Positions 6,937 through 6,980 of a stretch of DNA of 6,980 nucleotides are shown here, in pieces. Below the pieces are notes generated by a model. That model did not search any database. It saw nothing but the letters and a program-made list of their open reading frames with translations, and had not been told where the DNA came from. Numbering within the stretch: position 1 is the stretch's first letter; each line of letters starts with the position of its first letter. Source of the stretch: Aquirufa sp. (lineage in GTDB: Bacteria > Bacteroidota > Bacteroidia > Cytophagales > Spirosomataceae); NCBI GenBank assembly GCA_030833145.1, contig JAURHT010000098.1, forward strand, positions 1-6,980, given 5' to 3'. Made by a program: the position numbers and the translations under genes.

Positions 6937-6980
6937 ATGGAAGGACATTTAAACCTGACACTCAAAATTTGGAGACAAAA
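6937..6980 (+). CDS. sdhB: Succinate dehydrogenase iron-sulfur subunit (SdhB), 5' fragment
   Basis: The first 14 codons of a gene cut by the window end translate to MEGHLNLTLKIWRQ. The LTLKIWRQ string is the usual N-terminal strand of Bacteroidota SdhB/FrdB proteins, which carry the 2Fe-2S, 4Fe-4S and 3Fe-4S clusters that link SdhA to the cytochrome. The ATG is nine bases after the sdhA stop, in the expected C-A-B order. None of the cluster-binding cysteines lies within the window, so the call rests on the short N-terminus and the operon context. Confidence 0.85.
   Translation, partial: MEGHLNLTLKIWRQ

Noticed and set aside
6593..6948. Two minus-strand open frames opposite the end of sdhA
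   Set aside because: They overlap each other and lie antisense to the conserved C-terminal part of sdhA.

Overview
The window looks like an ordinary chromosomal stretch of a Bacteroidota bacterium, probably Cytophagales- or Flavobacteriia-like; I cannot fix the genus. Four signs point there. The large surface protein ends in a type B sorting domain of the type IX secretion system (T9SS). The flavoprotein and cytochrome subunits of succinate dehydrogenase are of the menaquinone-linked kind found in this phylum. The intergenic regions carry the Bacteroidota promoter pattern (TTG/TTTG, about 20 bases, TAnnTTTG). No start codon is preceded by a Shine-Dalgarno sequence.

Left part, minus strand, in the order of transcription from about position 4090 down to 6: a 937-residue secreted, cysteine-rich multidomain surface protein; a small DCC-family (DUF393) thioredoxin-fold-like protein whose likely ATG lies one base after the surface protein's stop; then fabD, the malonyl-CoA:ACP transacylase of fatty acid synthesis. 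fabD appears to have its own promoter, overlapping the 3' end of the DCC gene.

Right part, plus strand, from 4261 to the window end: sdhC (five-helix cytochrome b), sdhA (flavoprotein) and the first 14 codons of sdhB (iron-sulfur subunit). They are tightly spaced (21 and 9 bases) in C-A-B order. Together they make complex II, which joins the citric acid cycle to the menaquinone pool.

The 170-base gap at 4091-4260 between the surface protein and sdhC is a divergent promoter region. It holds a good sdh promoter on the plus strand, a weaker one on the minus strand, and small dyad symmetries around the sdh transcription start. There are no stretches of 300 bases without a gene, and I see no tRNA, rRNA, CRISPR array, insertion sequence or phage-like gene. 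I found no convincing new system. The most interesting leads are the dyads and the repeated ATTCGAT motif in the sdh leader and gene junctions, and the tight pairing of a cysteine-rich exported protein with a CxxCxxC DCC protein.
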